A stretch of 64,000 bases of DNA from JALHVH01 sp964585685 (GCA_964585685.1 CAZPEP010000042.1:62001-126000), one strand, 5' to 3'; counted from the stretch's first letter, positions 27,613 to 35,125 are shown. Made by a program: numbers and translations. The notes: generated by a model not told the origin, from the letters alone.

Positions 27613-28194
27613 CTATTCCCGCCACTTGAACACGACCTTGACCGTCATCAGCATGATCCGGATGTCCATCAGGAAGCCCATGTTGTCCACGTACTCCAGG
27701 TCGTAACCGAGCTTGACCCGCGAGGTTTCGAGCGACGAGGCGTACTGGTATTTGACTTGGGCCCAGCCGGTGAGCCCAGGCTTGACGGCAAGGCGCCGTC
27801 GGTAGCGGGGGAGGGCCTGTTCGAGGCGCGCGATGAATTCCGGACGCTCGGGCCGCGGGCCGACGATGCTCATCTCGCCCCTGAGGACGTTGGCGAATTG
27901 CGGGAGCTCGTCGATGTGAAGGCGGCGGAGGACCCGCCCGATGGGCGTGACCCGGGGGTCCTCCTCCTCGGCCCAGATGGCGCCGTTCGACTCGGCCCCC
28001 TGGATCATCGACCGGAACTTCCACAGCCGGAAGGCTTTGCCGTCCTTCCCGACCCGGATCTGTCCGTAGAAGACCGGCCCTCGCGAACCCATGCGGATGA
28101 GGACGGCGATAAGCGGCCAGAACGGGAGGCTCAGGGCGAGCCCAGTCGCACCGAGCGCGACGTCTGCGATCCGCTTGATGTTACTGTAATGCAT
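27613..28194 (-). CDS. Polyprenol-phosphate sugar-1-phosphate transferase (Bac_transf, small monotopic form)
   Basis: 193 residues: a single N-terminal hydrophobic re-entrant helix (IADVALGATGLALSLPFWPLIAVLI) followed by the catalytic core: RVGKDGKAFRLWKFRSM, DPRVTPIGRVLRRLHIDELPQ (the catalytic Asp-Glu), MSIVGPRPERPEF and VKPGLTGWAQVKYQ. It starts glycan synthesis by moving sugar-1-phosphate from a UDP-sugar to undecaprenyl phosphate. It is the short PglC-like form; the second initiator in the window (53687-55108) is the long WbaP/WcaJ-like form. Two initiators imply two glycans or two programmes. Confidence 0.93.
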   Translation of the reverse strand: MHYSNIKRIADVALGATGLALSLPFWPLIAVLIRMGSRGPVFYGQIRVGKDGKAFRLWKFRSMIQGAESNGAIWAEEEDPRVTPIGRVLRRLHIDELPQFANVLRGEMSIVGPRPERPEFIARLEQALPRYRRRLAVKPGLTGWAQVKYQYASSLETSRVKLGYDLEYVDNMGFLMDIRIMLMTVKVVFKWRE

Positions 28195-28202
28195 CGGTCT
28201 GT

Positions 28203-28264
28203 CTGGAGGGGTCAGGCCCTAACTTTTATCATGAAGTAAAAAGTTAGGACCTGACCCCTCCAGA
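28203..28264. repeat. GGGGTCAGG long inverted repeat (REP-type hairpin)
   Basis: CTGGAGGGGTCAGG, then CCCTAACTTTT, a short loop, AAAAGTTAGGACCTGACCCCTCCAG. The arms pair over almost their full length. The arm encodes the last codons and the TAA stop of the gene that starts at 29200. Confidence 0.85.
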
Positions 28265-29200
28265 GCCTCCTAAAAAGATTCCGCCCAGAACGAGCTTCGG
28301 GACCTGGGTGACGAGATGCAGCATGACGGCGTAGCTCAGGGCCGGCGTCCGGGCGATGCCGAACGCAGCCAGGGCCACGATCACCGAGAGCTCGAAGAGC
28401 CCGACCCTCCCCGGCGCACCCGGCGGGAGGTTCCCTACACCCCGGACGATCATGAGGAAAAGCGCCGCCCCGACCGATAGGTCCAGACGGAACGCCCGGG
28501 CGAGGAGAAGCACGGTCGCGACCTGGAAGGCGAGGATCCCGAGCGACAGCCCGGTGACCGCGGCCAACGCCTTCGGCTCTTTGAGGGTGACGAACGCCTC
28601 GAGGGCGCTCTTCGTGAACCGCCCCGCCTTTTCCCTGAGACCGGCGGGCAGGACCTTGAACGCGAAGCGCGCCGCGCCGAGGAACGCCGCAGGCCGCAGG
28701 ACGAAAAGGACGAGGGCGGCGACGGCGAGCCCTCCCGATGCCCAGGCCACCGTGGGCGGGAACGCGGTCGCCCGCCCGGCGAAGAGCGCCGGCGAAGCCA
28801 GCCAGAGGGCCATGAACACGGCAATGTCGAAAGCCCTCTCGACGGCGATCGTCCCCAGGGCGAATCCTCCGGGGACCCCGGTCTCCCGTGCCAGTAGCCA
28901 GGCCCGGACGGGCTCGTTCACCCGGGTTGGCATCAGGATGCTGGCGTACTGGCCGATGATGTTGAACCGGAAGAGCGCGGCCAGGGCCACCCGGGCCCGC
29001 GGTGCGATGAGGACGCGCCAACGGAAGCCTAGGACATAGACCGCGACGAGGGAGTTGGCCACGGCGGCCGCGACCCAGGCGTAGTTCGCCCCGGCGAAGG
29101 CGTTCCCGATCTCGGCCCAGGCGACGTTCCGGAAGCTCAGCCAGAGGGCCAGAGCCGTGAACCCCGCCGCCGCAATGATCGTTATTGCACGCTTAGGCAT
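28244..29200 (-). CDS. Lysylphosphatidylglycerol synthase TM / UPF0104-type membrane protein
   Basis: 318 residues with about eight hydrophobic helices. LWLSFRNVAWAEIGNAFAGANYAWVAAA, ALFRFNIIGQYASILMPTRVNEPVRAWLL and LPPGAPGRVGLFELSVIVAL are the conserved blocks of the UPF0104/AglD-like flippase-related family. Such proteins occur beside lipid-linked sugar enzymes and are thought to act in transfer or flipping of lipid-linked substrates. The end of the protein (GGSGGVRS) and the stop are supplied by the inverted repeat at 28203-28264, so the normal C-terminus may be altered. Confidence 0.85.
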   Translation of the reverse strand: MPKRAITIIAAAGFTALALWLSFRNVAWAEIGNAFAGANYAWVAAAVANSLVAVYVLGFRWRVLIAPRARVALAALFRFNIIGQYASILMPTRVNEPVRAWLLARETGVPGGFALGTIAVERAFDIAVFMALWLASPALFAGRATAFPPTVAWASGGLAVAALVLFVLRPAAFLGAARFAFKVLPAGLREKAGRFTKSALEAFVTLKEPKALAAVTGLSLGILAFQVATVLLLARAFRLDLSVGAALFLMIVRGVGNLPPGAPGRVGLFELSVIVALAAFGIARTPALSYAVMLHLVTQVPKLVLGGIFLGGSGGVRS

Positions 29201-29216
29201 TTCGGCTCTAACAAAG

Positions 29217-29280
29217 ACGCAGGCTAAAGCGTGCGTCTACTCGCGATGACGCCGGACCAAACGATTGCTTCGCTGCGCTT
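29217..29280. repeat. Mixed repeat remnant
   Basis: GACGCAGGCTAAAGCGTGCG (CAGGCTAAAGCCTG family) is followed by CGATTGCTTCGCTGCGCTTGCC, related to the GCGAGCGAAGC family. They fill the short gap between the UPF0104-type gene and the methyltransferase at 29292. Confidence 0.55.
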
Positions 29281-29291
29281 GCCAAGACCCC

Positions 29292-30008
29292 TCATGGGCA
29301 CGCCTTAATGACACCGTGGAGTGTCCCGGGCGTCCCGTCCCTTTCGTCCAGGACGAACTCGGAGACCCACTCCGCGTTCCGGAACCCGGCGCTCCGGACC
29401 ATCTTCTCGAGGCAAGCTCGGTTCGGGATCCACCACGCGGCCCCTTGCTCGCTTCCCACGAAGGTCGCCCGCGGCCCTGGCGACGGGTCCGGGTCGATCG
29501 CCGTCGCGATGATCGCCATCCCGCCGTCGGCCGTGACGCCCCGGAGCCTCTCCAACGCCCGGACCGGGTCCTTGAGGTGGAGGAGAAGGCTTCCGCAGAA
29601 AACGAGGTCGAAGATGCCCACCGATTCCGGCCAGAGATCGTACACCGACAGCGCCCGGCGTTCGACCTTGGAACCCAGGAGGTCCCGGGCCAAAAGGAAC
29701 GCATCCCGGAGATAGCCCCTGGCCTCGTCCGGCGTCATGTCGGGGACGTATTCCGGGCCGAAGTCGTGGGCCATCCACTCGCCGATGTCGACGGCCGTCA
29801 CCTCCGCGCCGCGCCGCTCCAGCTCGAACGAAAAGAACCCGCTCGCCGCGCCGACGTCCAGGGCCTTCTTTCCCCGGAGGTCGTCCGGCAGGCCGTAGCG
29901 TTCGAGATAGGGCCGGAGGTCGTAGATGCCCGGGGTCAGCAGGCCGTTCCCCAGGTCGATGGTGTGGTACCACTTCAGGGCGTTGACGGCTCGTGCGATG
30001 TCTTGCAT
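29292..30008 (-). CDS. SAM-dependent methyltransferase, paralogue of 5899-6633
   Basis: 238 residues. Motif I is ALDVGAASGFFSFELERRGA with Asp in VTAVDIGEW; motif IV region is FDLVFCGSLLLHLKDPVRAL. Compared with 5899-6633 it shares the WYHxIDLGxGxxTPGxYDLxP opening, the VFCGSxLLHL core and the HGVIKACP end, so the two are duplicates that now sit ~23 kb apart with different neighbours. Probably methylates a surface-glycan component. It is 7 bases from the DUF218 gene and likely in the same transcript. Confidence 0.85.
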   Translation of the reverse strand: MQDIARAVNALKWYHTIDLGNGLLTPGIYDLRPYLERYGLPDDLRGKKALDVGAASGFFSFELERRGAEVTAVDIGEWMAHDFGPEYVPDMTPDEARGYLRDAFLLARDLLGSKVERRALSVYDLWPESVGIFDLVFCGSLLLHLKDPVRALERLRGVTADGGMAIIATAIDPDPSPGPRATFVGSEQGAAWWIPNRACLEKMVRSAGFRNAEWVSEFVLDERDGTPGTLHGVIKACP

Positions 30009-30015
30009 CTTGACC

Positions 30016-30849
30016 TTAGGCCTTGCCTCTTATCTTGTACACGGCGATGGCCGCGCATTCCCGCAACGCGCTGAAGAAATGCTCCGTCCGCCACTTCAGC
30101 TGATTGAGGACGTCGCCGTAATCCTTGCCGCTCGGCCGGAAGTCCACGAACTTCGACGTCATCAACGCCCGCACCTTGGCCGGGTCGCGCGTCGTGTGCG
30201 CCGACCAGCCCGTCACCATGCGAAAGTCCGTGAACCCGGCCTTCTTGAAGACCATGGCCGCGCGCCGCGAGTGCAGGGAAGACGTCACGATAATGAGTCG
30301 CGTGTCCTTGCGGATTCCCAGTCCCGCTTGCGCCGGCCGTTTTCCGGCAGGCTCGGCCGCTTCCTCGTTGTTCCCGCCCGTTCCAGCGCTTTGTGAAGCG
30401 CTATTCGTGCCTGCCGCGGCGTCCTCACGTATTCCCAGAGCCCCCGTCTCCAACAGTTTCGTCGGGTGGTCCCCCGTGGCCGCCGCGCTGGGCTCGAAGA
30501 AGAGCGCGTCCTCCGGGCAGCCGAACCACTTCGCGAACCCGGCGTAGAACTCGGCCTCCGAGATCCGGCCGGTCCCGCCCCCCGTGAAAACGATCTTCGG
30601 CGCGTAGCCGTCGAACCAAAGCTGGACCGCCGTATAGATGCGGTGCCAGCCGTCCTCGCTCGGGATGTTGTCCCCGCCCGTGCCCCCCGCCAGGCAGACG
30701 ATGTAGTCTGCCTGCCGCGGGATCTCGTCTACGACGAGCCACCGGTCGAAGCCCATGGGCCAGCCCGCGGCCATCCAGACGAAGAAGACGGTGGAGAGGA
30801 CGCCGACGATGATCCAGTAGGCCTTAAAGAGTTTCTTGAGCTTTTTCAT
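30016..30849 (-). CDS. YdcF-like (DUF218) envelope protein with an internal insert
   Basis: 277 residues. N-terminal anchor helix (YWIIVGVLSTVFFVWMAAGW), then the DUF218 core: ADYIVCLAGGTG, VQLWFDGYAPKIVFTGGGTG, and RLIIVTSSLHSRRAAMVFKKAGF. DUF218 proteins are periplasm-facing and linked to polysaccharide or peptidoglycan metabolism (ElyC/SanA/YdcF); the reaction is unknown. Between TKLLETGA and RLIIVTSS is a ~40-residue Ala/Gly/Asn-rich insert flanked by near-identical GIREDA and GIRKDT, which looks like an insertion with a duplicated edge. Confidence 0.83.
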   Translation of the reverse strand: MKKLKKLFKAYWIIVGVLSTVFFVWMAAGWPMGFDRWLVVDEIPRQADYIVCLAGGTGGDNIPSEDGWHRIYTAVQLWFDGYAPKIVFTGGGTGRISEAEFYAGFAKWFGCPEDALFFEPSAAATGDHPTKLLETGALGIREDAAAGTNSASQSAGTGGNNEEAAEPAGKRPAQAGLGIRKDTRLIIVTSSLHSRRAAMVFKKAGFTDFRMVTGWSAHTTRDPAKVRALMTSKFVDFRPSGKDYGDVLNQLKWRTEHFFSALRECAAIAVYKIRGKA

Positions 30850-30868
30850 TCGAGGTCCTCCGCCATGC

Positions 30869-31309
30869 TCATCCCGGCGAACGCGCTCCGGCGAACGGAT
30901 TCGTTATCTTCAACCCATCGATCATGACCCCATCTGTGAGGTCTTCCGTCAGCAGTGTCGTCGCGCCTGCCTTGAGGGCTGCTTGGATGATCATGGCATC
31001 CCAAAATGACAACTTGTGCCGTTCAAGGACAGCGATCGCGCGCAGGATGGATTCACCGTCGTTCGCGACGATCTCCCATTTAAGAAGGTCTGCGACGGTC
31101 TCTCGGGCCTCCTCAAGGCCGAGGGGTCTTTTGACCTTTTTCGTGATCGTGACGAAAAATTCCTGCAGAACTTGGACGCTGAGCGCGCCCTTCCCGGATT
31201 CCCATAGTTCGCTAAAAATTTGCCGGGCGATATCCCGTTTCACGCCGGCGGAGCGGTCATACGCATAGACAAGAACATTTGTGTCGATAAAGGTTTTATC
31301 GTCGGGCAT
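30869..31309 (-). CDS. VapC-type PIN-domain toxin
   Basis: 146 residues. PIN acidic residues visible: FIDTNVLVYAYD, VLQEFFVTI, LSFWDAMIIQAA and LLTEDLTDG. PIN toxins are metal-dependent RNases acting on tRNA or rRNA. The start overlaps the end of the RHH antitoxin gene (31296) by 14 bases, the normal VapB-VapC arrangement, and the pair is autoregulated in known examples. The C-terminal ITNPF motif is the usual end of this subfamily. Confidence 0.9.
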   Translation of the reverse strand: MPDDKTFIDTNVLVYAYDRSAGVKRDIARQIFSELWESGKGALSVQVLQEFFVTITKKVKRPLGLEEARETVADLLKWEIVANDGESILRAIAVLERHKLSFWDAMIIQAALKAGATTLLTEDLTDGVMIDGLKITNPFAGARSPG

Positions 31310-31547
31310 GGAGCTCTTCCCTTGTCGCGGCGGGAACGCCTCCCGTTCCGAGGTCGAATCCCCTCTCGAGGATCTTGAGTTGTCTATTCCGTGCGACCGC
31401 GTAACCGGAAGATTCCCGGAGCCTTTTTTCCAGAGCCTCCCGTATCAGCTCGCTGACGGACTTGTCCTCTCCGGCCGCCAGGATCCTGGCTCTCTTCAAA
31501 AGGGGCTTGGGAAGCGATAGGGTGACGTTTTGCTTATCCACGCGCAT
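31296..31547 (-). CDS. VapB-like ribbon-helix-helix antitoxin
   Basis: About 83 residues from MRVDKQNVTL; a longer in-frame start at 31604 adds a non-conserved hydrophobic stretch. NVTLSLPKPLLKRARILAA followed by KSVSELIREALEKRLRES is a ribbon-helix-helix fold, the DNA-binding and antitoxin part; the C-terminal ~30 residues would wrap the PIN toxin encoded immediately downstream. Confidence 0.82.
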   Translation of the reverse strand: MRVDKQNVTLSLPKPLLKRARILAAGEDKSVSELIREALEKRLRESSGYAVARNRQLKILERGFDLGTGGVPAATREELHARR

Positions 31548-31614
31548 CCTCCTCAAACGAAACACGTAAATAAGTGTATCACATAAATACGTGTACAGCA
31601 ACAAACAGTTCTAA

Positions 31615-32064
31615 TCACGGATCTTTCTTCTCATCTTCGGCATAAGCTTCGGCCAAATATTTGTCGTGGTTCTCTGAGAGATCGCCGAGGCCGGAATCGC
31701 CTTGGCCGGCCGCGCTGAGGGCCTGCCGGCGCCGTTCTTTGTCGCCGACCGTCGATTTCGTGCGCTGTAGGAAGAAGCGCTTTGCGAGCACGATAACGAG
31801 CCCGAAGGCTGCAACCGCGAATATCGCGGCTAACATGGGGCTCCGGACGCTCAGGGCGAGCCCGCCCGTGACCATGATCAGCCCGAGAAGCACCGGCTTC
31901 ATGAGCGGCTCGGCCTTTGTTGCAGCCGCAGCCTTTAGGTTGCGTTCCTTGAGCTCACGGCGCTTGTAGTCATGCCAGCCCAACGCCGCCAAAATCACCG
32001 CCAGCCCGCAGATCCAGACCGCGTTGCTGACGACTTCGCCCCATGGGAAAGAATTCGTAGTCAT
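31615..32064 (-). CDS. Small membrane protein of unknown function
   Basis: 149 residues: one N-terminal helix (AVWICGLAVILAALGWHDY), two more (PVLLGLIMVTGGLALSV and AAIFAVAAFGLVIVLAKRFF), and a charged C-terminal tail. I do not recognise it. Codons for LKAAAATKAEP coincide with a CAGGCTAAAG-type repeat remnant (31919-31948) inside the frame, so part of the hydrophilic loop derives from a repeat. The start overlaps the stop of the PIN gene at 32061 (ATGA type), which argues that the frame is translated. Confidence 0.65.
   Translation of the reverse strand: MTTNSFPWGEVVSNAVWICGLAVILAALGWHDYKRRELKERNLKAAAATKAEPLMKPVLLGLIMVTGGLALSVRSPMLAAIFAVAAFGLVIVLAKRFFLQRTKSTVGDKERRRQALSAAGQGDSGLGDLSENHDKYLAEAYAEDEKKDP
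31919..31948. repeat. CAGGCTAAAGCCTG-type repeat remnant inside a reading frame
   Basis: TGCAGCCGCAGCCTTTAGGT then TGCG is one arm of the repeat seen at 27499. It is read through as Leu-Lys-Ala-Ala-Ala-Ala. Confidence 0.55.
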
Positions 32065-32552
32065 GGTGATTTCAGTGTCCCAATCTTTTTGCGGGCTTCC
32101 GGCAAGATGTCGAGGCTGGGCAGGACCGAGTTTAGGAACTCCGCCGGGTTTACGATTCTGAAAGGGAGTTCCGCAACGGCCTTGAGCCCCTCGAAATCCT
32201 TCTTATCGCCCGTAACGAGGAAATCCGCCCCCCAGCTCCGCGCGGAAACGAGGACGGGAACATCCTTGCGCGCCGCAGGCCTAGGCCACGCCTCGACCTC
32301 CGATTGGGTGGGCATCGGAACGATTGTCAAAGCAAGCTTCTTAATCTGTTCCATATAGGTCGCAAGGCTCGCGGGCGCCTTTTTTGCAAGGTTCCTCTCG
32401 ATCTCTATCGTGTTGTATCGACCAGTCGCCGCGCACAAGTACGGCAGGTCCCGGCCCAACAACTCAAGGATCATCCTCGGAGGCCCGCCTCCTGAAATGA
32501 ACCCGGAAATGAGGACGTTCGAGTCCAGGAAGACCCTAGCGACCCTTGCGGC
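32061..32552 (-). CDS. PIN-domain protein (PIN_3-type putative toxin)
   Basis: 163 residues from MAARVARVFLDSNVLISGF. The conserved acids are DSN near residue 11, an Asp in RKDVPVLVSA (family consensus DD.KFL), and LVTGDKKDFEGL. The ending LPFRIVNPAEFLNSV is the family C-terminus. Likely an RNase toxin with the AbrB-type antitoxin upstream, whose stop at 32536 overlaps this start by 17 bases. The central catalytic Glu/Asp is less clear than in the first PIN gene, so activity is uncertain. Confidence 0.8.
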   Translation of the reverse strand, partial: AARVARVFLDSNVLISGFISGGGPPRMILELLGRDLPYLCAATGRYNTIEIERNLAKKAPASLATYMEQIKKLALTIVPMPTQSEVEAWPRPAARKDVPVLVSARSWGADFLVTGDKKDFEGLKAVAELPFRIVNPAEFLNSVLPSLDILPEARKKIGTLKSP

Positions 32553-32823
32553 CATAGATTTCCTCGTAGAGAGCCGCCCGCTCCTCATCGAGCCCCTTCA
32601 GCAGGTCCTCCTCAGTGATCCCGACTTCCTTCATGATCTTCCGGATCTTCTTCCTGGCCTCGTCGAGGTCGAAGCGCTTCGGGAGAATGATGAGCGCATC
32701 TCCTGCCGGGATGATGGTGACCCAATCGCCCTCGCCGAGCCTTCCCGTTTCCCGGATCTTCTTCGGGATGGTCAGCTGGCCCCGCGCCTTGATCTCCCTG
32801 TCATAGGATCGATATTCGGGCAT
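32536..32823 (-). CDS. AbrB/MazE-type antitoxin
   Basis: 95 residues from MPEYRSYDREIKARGQLTIP. KARGQLTIPKKIRETGRLGEGDWVTIIP is a SpoVT/AbrB swapped-hairpin DNA-binding domain; the C-terminal helix-rich part (ARKKIRKIMKEVGITEEDLL) would bind the toxin. It is the cognate partner of the PIN gene directly downstream. Confidence 0.85.
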   Translation of the reverse strand: MPEYRSYDREIKARGQLTIPKKIRETGRLGEGDWVTIIPAGDALIILPKRFDLDEARKKIRKIMKEVGITEEDLLKGLDEERAALYEEIYGRKGR

Positions 32824-32883
32824 CCGTCCCTCCGATTCCGATAATTCCGAAATCAGAATATCAGAATTCAGAATTGACGTCAA

Positions 32884-34137
32884 CTACCAAAACTTGACAA
32901 GCCCGAACAGGAACCCCACGCCCCAGCACAGGTGCATGACGGCCCACGCGGCGGCGACGGTCAGCCGCGTCTTGAAGGAGAGCCCGTTAGCTCCCGAAGC
33001 GCCCGCGTTTACCCCGTCGTCGCCCATCGGCTTGAGCGTGAGCAACGCCGCGCCCACGATCCCTAGCGCATACGCCGCGGGCACGAGGAGATGCATCGGC
33101 CCGCCCAAAACCGCCCTCACGACCGCGTAGGCCGTCACCAGCACAAGCCCGGGCGCCGCAACCTGCCGCCATCCCGTCAGCATCCTGTGCCTGAGCGTCG
33201 TCCGCGCCCGCCCCCTCCCGTACCGGAAGTACTGCTTCCCGAGCTCCCGGAGCGTCTTCCTGGGGAAATATGTGATCTTGATGTCGCTATCGAGGTAGAT
33301 CTTTTTTCCGGCGCAGATGATGCGAACGTTGAGTTCCGAGTCCTCGTTGGCCGGCGCCTTGACGTCGTAGCCGCCGATCTCTTCGAAGAGCGCCTTCCGG
33401 AATGTCCCGAATATGACGCCCTCCGCCTCGCCCTTGAAGCTCGTCCTCCGGAAAGCCGCGTCCCCCGTCCCCAGCGGATGCCGCATCGCGAGCGCGATGG
33501 CCGCCTGGGTCGCGCCGCCCTCCCCGCGCGGAACCATCACGCCGCCGGCGTTGGCCGCCCCCATGTCCGCGAGGAGCTCGACGCATAGTTTGACGTAAGC
33601 GGGAGGGAAGACGCAATGGGCGTCGGCCCGGACGATGATCTTGCCGGCCGCCTGGGCGATCCCCATGTTCATCCCGGTCGCGGTGGTCCGGTCGGGGTTA
33701 TCGAGGAGGCGGATGACCGCCCGGCGCTTTCCGGACGTCACCGGGTTCCATTCCCCCGGCACCTCGTGCACCCATCGGTCCCGGGACTGCATGAGCCAGA
33801 TGACCTCGTCCTCCGGCCGTCCTTGCGGGGCACGCAGGCTAAAGCCTGCGGCTACATCACCCGGCCCTGCGCCGCTTACGCCATGCCCCTGGCCGGTTGC
33901 CCCCGTCCCCGCGCCGACGCCCCCGCCCGGGATCCAGCTTTCGAGTGTCTCCGGCGGCTTGCTTATCAGATCCTCGACGACCTTCTTCGTCCCGTCCGTG
34001 CTCCCCCCGTCGACGACCAACAACTCGCAGTTGCGGATGGCCCAGCTGTCGAGGAGGCTCCGGACGGCGCGCCCGATATAGGCCTCTTCGTTAAGGCACG
34101 GCATCACGATCGTGATGAGGGGTTTCTTTTCGATCAT
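32884..34137 (-). CDS. GT2 family glycosyltransferase with C-terminal membrane helices and repeat-derived insert
   Basis: 417 residues from MIEKKPLITIVMPCLNEEAY. GT-A motifs: VDGGSTDGTKKVV, TGMNMGIAQAAGKIIVRADAHC (DxD-like) and EDSELNVRI. The C-terminus carries two to three hydrophobic helices. ExoA/succinoglycan-type enzymes look like this. Around residues 95-125 is a Gly-rich insert including DVAAGFSLRAPQ, which is the CAGGCTAAAGCCTG repeat read in frame. The start codon overlaps the stop of a VapC remnant in an ATGA junction; an alternative TTG start at 34266 lies inside a repeat and is rejected. Confidence 0.87.
   Translation of the reverse strand: MIEKKPLITIVMPCLNEEAYIGRAVRSLLDSWAIRNCELLVVDGGSTDGTKKVVEDLISKPPETLESWIPGGGVGAGTGATGQGHGVSGAGPGDVAAGFSLRAPQGRPEDEVIWLMQSRDRWVHEVPGEWNPVTSGKRRAVIRLLDNPDRTTATGMNMGIAQAAGKIIVRADAHCVFPPAYVKLCVELLADMGAANAGGVMVPRGEGGATQAAIALAMRHPLGTGDAAFRRTSFKGEAEGVIFGTFRKALFEEIGGYDVKAPANEDSELNVRIICAGKKIYLDSDIKITYFPRKTLRELGKQYFRYGRGRARTTLRHRMLTGWRQVAAPGLVLVTAYAVVRAVLGGPMHLLVPAAYALGIVGAALLTLKPMGDDGVNAGASGANGLSFKTRLTVAAAWAVMHLCWGVGFLFGLVKFW
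33829..33858. repeat. CAGGCTAAAGCCTG repeat inside the GT2 gene
   Basis: GGCACGCAGGCTAAAGCCTG then CGGCTACAT, a full copy of the unit at 11080. It is read as VAAGFSLR within the glycosyltransferase. Confidence 0.8.
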
Positions 34138-34255
34138 ATCGTTGTGGACCCGATCTTGGCCACGCTTTTCAGCGTTTGAAAATGCCGATCGCGCGTGACG
34201 ACGCGGCATCCGTTCTTTCGGGCGAGGACGGCGATCAGGCAATTGCGTGGAGGGG
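34134..34255 (-). pseudogene. VapC PIN-domain C-terminal remnant
   Basis: The frame reads RNCLIAVLARKNGC then RVVTRDRHFQTLKSV and ends KIGSTTI, stop. This is the C-terminal third of a VapC toxin: the D.LIAxLAxxxG helix (Asp here Asn) and the VTRDxxF strand. The rest is missing: upstream sequence is replaced by the GGGGTCAGG hairpin at 34249. Its TGA overlaps the ATG of the GT2 gene. Confidence 0.75.
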
Positions 34256-34319
34256 TCAGGTCTCAATTTTCAAGTTTTTGGCCCGACAAAAACTTGAAAA
34301 TTGAGACCTGACCCCTCCA
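34249..34319. repeat. GGGGTCAGG long inverted repeat
   Basis: TGGAGGGGTCAGG, TCTCAATTTTCAAGTTTTTG, loop, then the exact reverse complement arm ending CCTGACCCCTCCA. Nearly identical to 44064-44132 and same outer arms as 28203-28264. It truncates a vapC gene. Confidence 0.9.
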
Positions 34320-34339
34320 ATATTCCCCTCCGCGAGCGT

Positions 34340-34534
34340 TTAAGAACTCCCTTCGACCGCGCAATTACCCTCGCAGGGCCAGTTCGAACTGTCGCAGCGA
34401 TTGTCCTCGTTTCCCGCGCCTCCGCCTCCGGGAGTGATTTTACAGAAGCCCAGCACCAGTTCCTCCGGTCGCGAGCGCACCAGGACGATCAACTCGGGCT
34501 CGATCCAGACTTCCGGTGATTCTTTTGTTTTCAT
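34340..34534 (-). CDS. Small Cys-containing peptide, RiPP-precursor-like (copy 1)
   Basis: 64 residues with a strong ribosome site (GGGGAGAGCGC then ATG). WIEPELIVLVRSRPEELVL in the N-terminal half is nearly the same as in the neighbouring 58-residue peptide, while the C-terminal half (four Cys, many Gly/Asn/Asp) is unrelated. A conserved leader-like front with a variable Cys-rich tail is the pattern of precursor families. No leader protease or radical-SAM gene is adjacent, so the class is unknown. It may instead be a small regulatory protein. Confidence 0.6.
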   Translation of the reverse strand: MKTKESPEVWIEPELIVLVRSRPEELVLGFCKITPGGGGAGNEDNRCDSSNWPCEGNCAVEGSS

Positions 34535-34673
34535 GCGCTCTCCCCTTTATGCTTGTACCGATTTTATCGCTGCGGCAGAGGATAAGTCAATAAAGTGAAG
34601 ACGCGTCCGTGAGCCGTGCCTTCCTTTACGGATTCCCGAGGGCCAAGAGCCAAGGGATCAAGGGATGTGGGGT

Positions 34674-34850
34674 CTAAGAAGCGACGTAGTCAGTACAGTA
34701 GCCTCCAATGTCCTTGCGCACGCAGGTATCGACATAATAGTCCGGACCTACAAAACCCTTGTCACCCTTACAAGTATCCAATACCGCCTCTTCCGGCTTG
34801 CTCCGCACCAGGACGATCAGTTCGGGCTCGATCCATTCTTTATTTTCCAT
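34674..34850 (-). CDS. Small Cys-containing peptide, RiPP-precursor-like (copy 2)
   Basis: 58 residues from MENKEWIEPELIVLVRSKPE, with AAGGAG seven bases upstream; a longer start at 34895 is less likely because the ribosome site serves this ATG. The leader-like region ends in EEAVLDTCK, the tail has Cys at three spaced positions (DTCK, DTCVRK, GYCTDY) and aromatic residues. Shares only the front with copy 1. The 139 bases between the two contain no other signal that I can identify. Confidence 0.62.
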   Translation of the reverse strand: MENKEWIEPELIVLVRSKPEEAVLDTCKGDKGFVGPDYYVDTCVRKDIGGYCTDYVAS

Positions 34851-35006
34851 CAGACACTCCTTCCCGTATTGAGGGACTTGATTTGCCGACCCCAATTTTG
34901 TATCACTTGATCCTTCCCTGAGGCAAGCCCATGCTCCTGATAATGAGCGCTACGCTCTTCGGGCATCTTAATTGTCGCGAAACGGAAAAAAGTTGATGTT
35001 TATGAG

Positions 35007-35125
35007 GAGGGGTCAGTTTTTAATCATAAGGTCATGGCGAGCGAAGCGAGGCAATCTCAAGCGCACGGCACGAGATTGCTTCGTCGCAAGGCTCCTCGCA
35101 ATGATACCCGGGGAGACCTGACCCC
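35007..35125. repeat. Composite ~115-bp palindromic repeat, copy 1 (REPIN/MITE-like)
   Basis: Outer arms GGGGTCAG ... CTGACCCC enclose an inner pair GGCGAGCGAAGCGAGGCAATC and GATTGCTTCGTCGCAAGG. Same architecture at 36863 and 38363. Together with ordinary spacer it fills the 34851-35135 gap. No transposase is present, so it is a non-autonomous element. Confidence 0.8.

Noticed and set aside
34137..34266. Longer starts beginning MRPDPS at 34266 and at 44081
   Set aside because: Both begin with TTG inside the GGGGTCAGG hairpin arm; conserved domains and ribosome sites support starts at 34137 and 44051.
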